7,592 nucleotides of DNA from an uncultured Holophagaceae bacterium (GTDB taxonomy: Bacteria; Acidobacteriota; Holophagae; Holophagales; Holophagaceae), in contig CAIXHJ010000070.1 of assembly GCA_903919165.1 (NCBI GenBank), forward strand, positions 1-7,592, in the 5' to 3' direction. Position 1 is the first letter of the stretch. The number at the start of each line of letters is the position of its first letter. Positions 6,057-7,592 of this stretch are shown here, one piece after another. The position numbers and the translations under genes were made by a program. Below the pieces are notes generated by a model. The model did not search any database, had not been told where the DNA came from, and was given only the letters and a program-made list of their open reading frames with translations.

Positions 6057-7109
6057 ATGAAATACAACCAATTCGGACGCACAGGTCTCTTCGTTTCAGA
6101 AATCTGCCTTGGAGCCATGACGTTCGGCGGCAATGCCGATGCTGGCTTTTGGAAAGCCATCGGCCAACTCGGACAACCCGAGGTGGATGGGATCGTTGGC
6201 CGGGCGCTCGCCTGTGGCGTGAACTTCTTCGACACCGCCGATGTCTATTCCTTTGGCCAATCCGAGAAGCTGCTCGGTCAAGCACTGAAAAACCTTGGGG
6301 TCGTCCGAAAGGATGTGGTCATAGCCACCAAGGTCTTCGGCGAAATGGGATCTCTGCCCAACGATAAGGGTGCCTCTCGGGGTCATATCATGGACTCGGT
6401 CCACGGCAGTCTTGAGCGCCTGCAGACGGACCACATTGACCTCTATCAGGTCCATGGCAAGGATCCCGTCACCCCGATCGATGAAACACTGCGCGCCCTT
6501 GATGATCTCGTCCGCCAGGGACTGGTGCGCTATGTAGGGGTATCCAATTGGGCGGCCTGGACAATTGCCAAGGCGCTTGGGTTGAGCGAGGCGAAAGGCT
6601 ACGCCCGCTTCGAGACCCTGCAGGCCTAGTACTCCATCGCCGGCCGCGACATCGAGCGTGAACTCGTGCCCATGCTTACCGGAGAGAAACTCGGCCTGAT
6701 GGTCTGGTCGCCGCTGGCCGGTGGTCTGCTGTCGGGCAAGTTCGGACCCGGATCGCCGAACCCGGAGGGCGCTCGTCGCACGAACTTTGACTTTCCGCCC
6801 GTCGATTCTGGAAGAGCATGGGCCTGTGTGGCGACCATGCGCGAGGTTGCAAGGGCCCACGGCGTCTCCGTCGCACAGGTCGCATTGGCTTGGCTGCTCG
6901 CAAAGCCCCATGTGATGAGTGTGATCATCGGGGCCAAGACGTTGGCGCAGCTTGACGATAATCTGGCGGCGACTGACTTGGTTATTACGGCTGATGAGAT
7001 AACGAAGCTTGATGAGGTCAGTGCATTGCCTGCCGAATACCCTGGTTGGATGTTTGAACGGCAAGGGAACTCTCGTAGGCCGAGGCCTTTTCACCAATCG
7101 ACAGACTGA
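6057..7109 (+). pseudogene. Aldo/keto reductase interrupted by an in-frame TAG
   Basis: The full frame would encode 350 positions, the normal length for NADPH-dependent aldo/keto reductases of the YajO/Kvbeta-like group, which reduce aldehydes and ketones in the cytoplasm. Codon 191 is TAG (6627-6629). The same frame then continues to TGA 7107-7109 without a shift. Before the stop lie MKYNQFGRTG, the catalytic tetrad Asp59, Tyr64, Lys92 and His133 (FFDTADVY, ATKVF, YQVHG), and GVSNW at 161-165. After it come YSIAGRDIERE, the cofactor-loop motif WSPLAGGLLSGKF, and IIGAKTLAQLDDNL. Relatives usually read LQAYYS here, so TAG replaces a tyrosine codon by one base. The N-terminal piece keeps the catalytic residues but lacks most of the cofactor site. 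Both halves look otherwise intact, so the mutation is recent, a sequencing error, or read through. Confidence 0.88.
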
Positions 7110-7351
7110 GTGGCGTCTTCCTTTGAAAACGGCCACAGATAGTGGGAGTCCAAGGTCGGAAGCACGTTGGCAGCTGCGATCCATGACGTTGCGGGACCTG
7201 CGGTTTTCCCGAATGTATCCAGTTCCGCTCTGGCCTTGTCCAGCAGAATCGTGAGCACATCACACCTTGGCAAGGACGACCTGATCACCTTAATCCGCAC
7301 AATCCTCAGGACCCGACACTTGGAGTTCTCGAGGAGCCTGCTTTCGCCCAC
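7091..7351 (-). CDS. Possible 86-residue ORF or gene remnant, unknown
   Basis: A minus-strand frame from ATG 7349-7351 to TGA 7091-7093 overlaps the last 19 bases of the aldo/keto reductase tail to tail. Its second half reads like a real protein (ILLDKARAELDTFGK, then SWIAAANVLP) and uses ordinary codons. The ribosome-binding site before the ATG is poor. I recognise no domain. It may be the C-terminal remnant of a larger gene whose 5' part is lost. A competing plus-strand frame at 7167-7382 looks less protein-like. Confidence 0.3.
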   Translation of the reverse strand: MGESRLLENSKCRVLRIVRIKVIRSSLPRCDVLTILLDKARAELDTFGKTAGPATSWIAAANVLPTLDSHYLWPFSKEDATQSVDW

Positions 7352-7592
7352 CAGGGCAACCCCAGAGCCATCTGGCCCCTAAGTGCTCGTTTCTGTTGGT
7401 AGTGTGGCCAATCCTCCGGACTGACCCCAGTACAGAGATTCCCTGAAACAGGGAATTCAGCTGGGAATTCGAGGAAAATTATCCCAAACCCCGATGCGGC
7501 ACATCCTCGAACCCTCGATAAAACTGTACTTCGGCCCCAAGTGAAACCGAATTCCCTAGATGGGAGAACAGGGAATCCTTCTGGCTGGAACA
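7110..7592. other. Right-edge stretch without a clear gene
   Basis: Apart from the doubtful minus-strand ORF at 7091-7351, nothing here looks like a gene. The last 160 bases are AT-richer and carry repeated AGGGAAT boxes. No integrase, transposase or complete RNA gene is visible. The composition suggests the edge of an insertion or a decayed element. Confidence 0.45.
7437..7578. repeat. Cluster of five AGGGAAT-type boxes in both orientations
   Basis: An eight-base-arm inverted repeat ATTCCCTG-AAA-CAGGGAAT occupies 7438-7456. The box recurs twelve bases on: CAGGGAATTC at 7449-7458, then CTGGGAATTC at 7461-7470. It appears reversed as GAATTCCCT at 7549-7557 and again forward as CAGGGAATCC at 7569-7578. 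No T-run follows the hairpin, so it is not a simple terminator. Arrays like this suit binding sites for a recombinase, transposase or regulator. The role is inference. Confidence 0.5.

Noticed and set aside
6627..6629. Pyrrolysine or general TAG recoding in the aldo/keto reductase
   Set aside because: Pyrrolysine is known mainly from methylamine methyltransferases, the position is normally tyrosine, and two neighbouring genes end naturally at TAG.
6096..7184. 362-codon minus-strand frame across the aldo/keto reductase
   Set aside because: It is antisense to a clearly recognisable family and shows no motif of its own.
7438..7456. Hairpin read as a transcription terminator
   Set aside because: No T-run follows on either strand, and the same boxes recur nearby, which suits protein-binding repeats better.
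1..7592. CRISPR array, rRNA, complete tRNA or riboswitch
   Set aside because: No regularly spaced repeats, no rRNA sequence, no tRNA with all four arms, and no recognisable riboswitch core were seen on either strand.

Overview
This is a GC-rich bacterial window containing ordinary oxidoreductase genes and several degraded or mobile-looking stretches between them. The ribosome-binding sites are good GGAGG types. One protein carries a twin-arginine (Tat) export signal on a molybdenum hydroxylase, which suggests a Gram-negative-type cell with a periplasm; Proteobacteria or Acidobacteriota would fit. The sequence alone does not fix the taxon.

Layout. Bases 1-173 are the 3' end of an unidentified plus-strand gene. 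Bases 174-643 have no convincing intact gene. They hold a degraded minus-strand tRNA-Met-like relic (about 511-597), one copy of a 41-base repeat (483-523) and two doubtful small ORFs. A minus-strand Ldh2/YbiC-type malate/L-lactate dehydrogenase follows (644-1696). The 227-base gap at 1697-1923 carries the second copy of the repeat (1804-1845). Next come two translationally coupled minus-strand genes for a molybdenum hydroxylase of the isoquinoline 1-oxidoreductase type: the large subunit (1924-4029, GTG start, Tat signal) and the [2Fe-2S] subunit (4026-4502). Bases 4503-4851 form a divergent promoter region. On the plus strand lie an intact NADPH:quinone reductase (4852-5823) and an aldo/keto reductase (6057-7109) interrupted by one in-frame TAG. 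The last 480 bases have no clear gene. They include an 86-codon minus-strand ORF of unknown status and a cluster of five AGGGAAT-type boxes in both orientations at the right edge.

How the genes work together. IorA and IorB should form one enzyme: IorA passes electrons from the molybdenum site in IorB through two [2Fe-2S] clusters. IorB carries the export signal, so the pair is probably exported folded together. Substrate and electron acceptor cannot be read from the sequence. No XdhC/MocA-type maturation gene and no cytochrome partner is visible. The quinone reductase, aldo/keto reductase and Ldh2 dehydrogenase are soluble NAD(P)-dependent enzymes. They may share a carbonyl or heterocycle catabolic theme, but adjacency is the only argument for this.

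The points most worth checking are the amber codon in the aldo/keto reductase, the tRNA-derived direct repeats that bracket the Ldh2 gene, and the AGGGAAT box cluster at the right edge. I saw no clear new defence or mobile system within the window.
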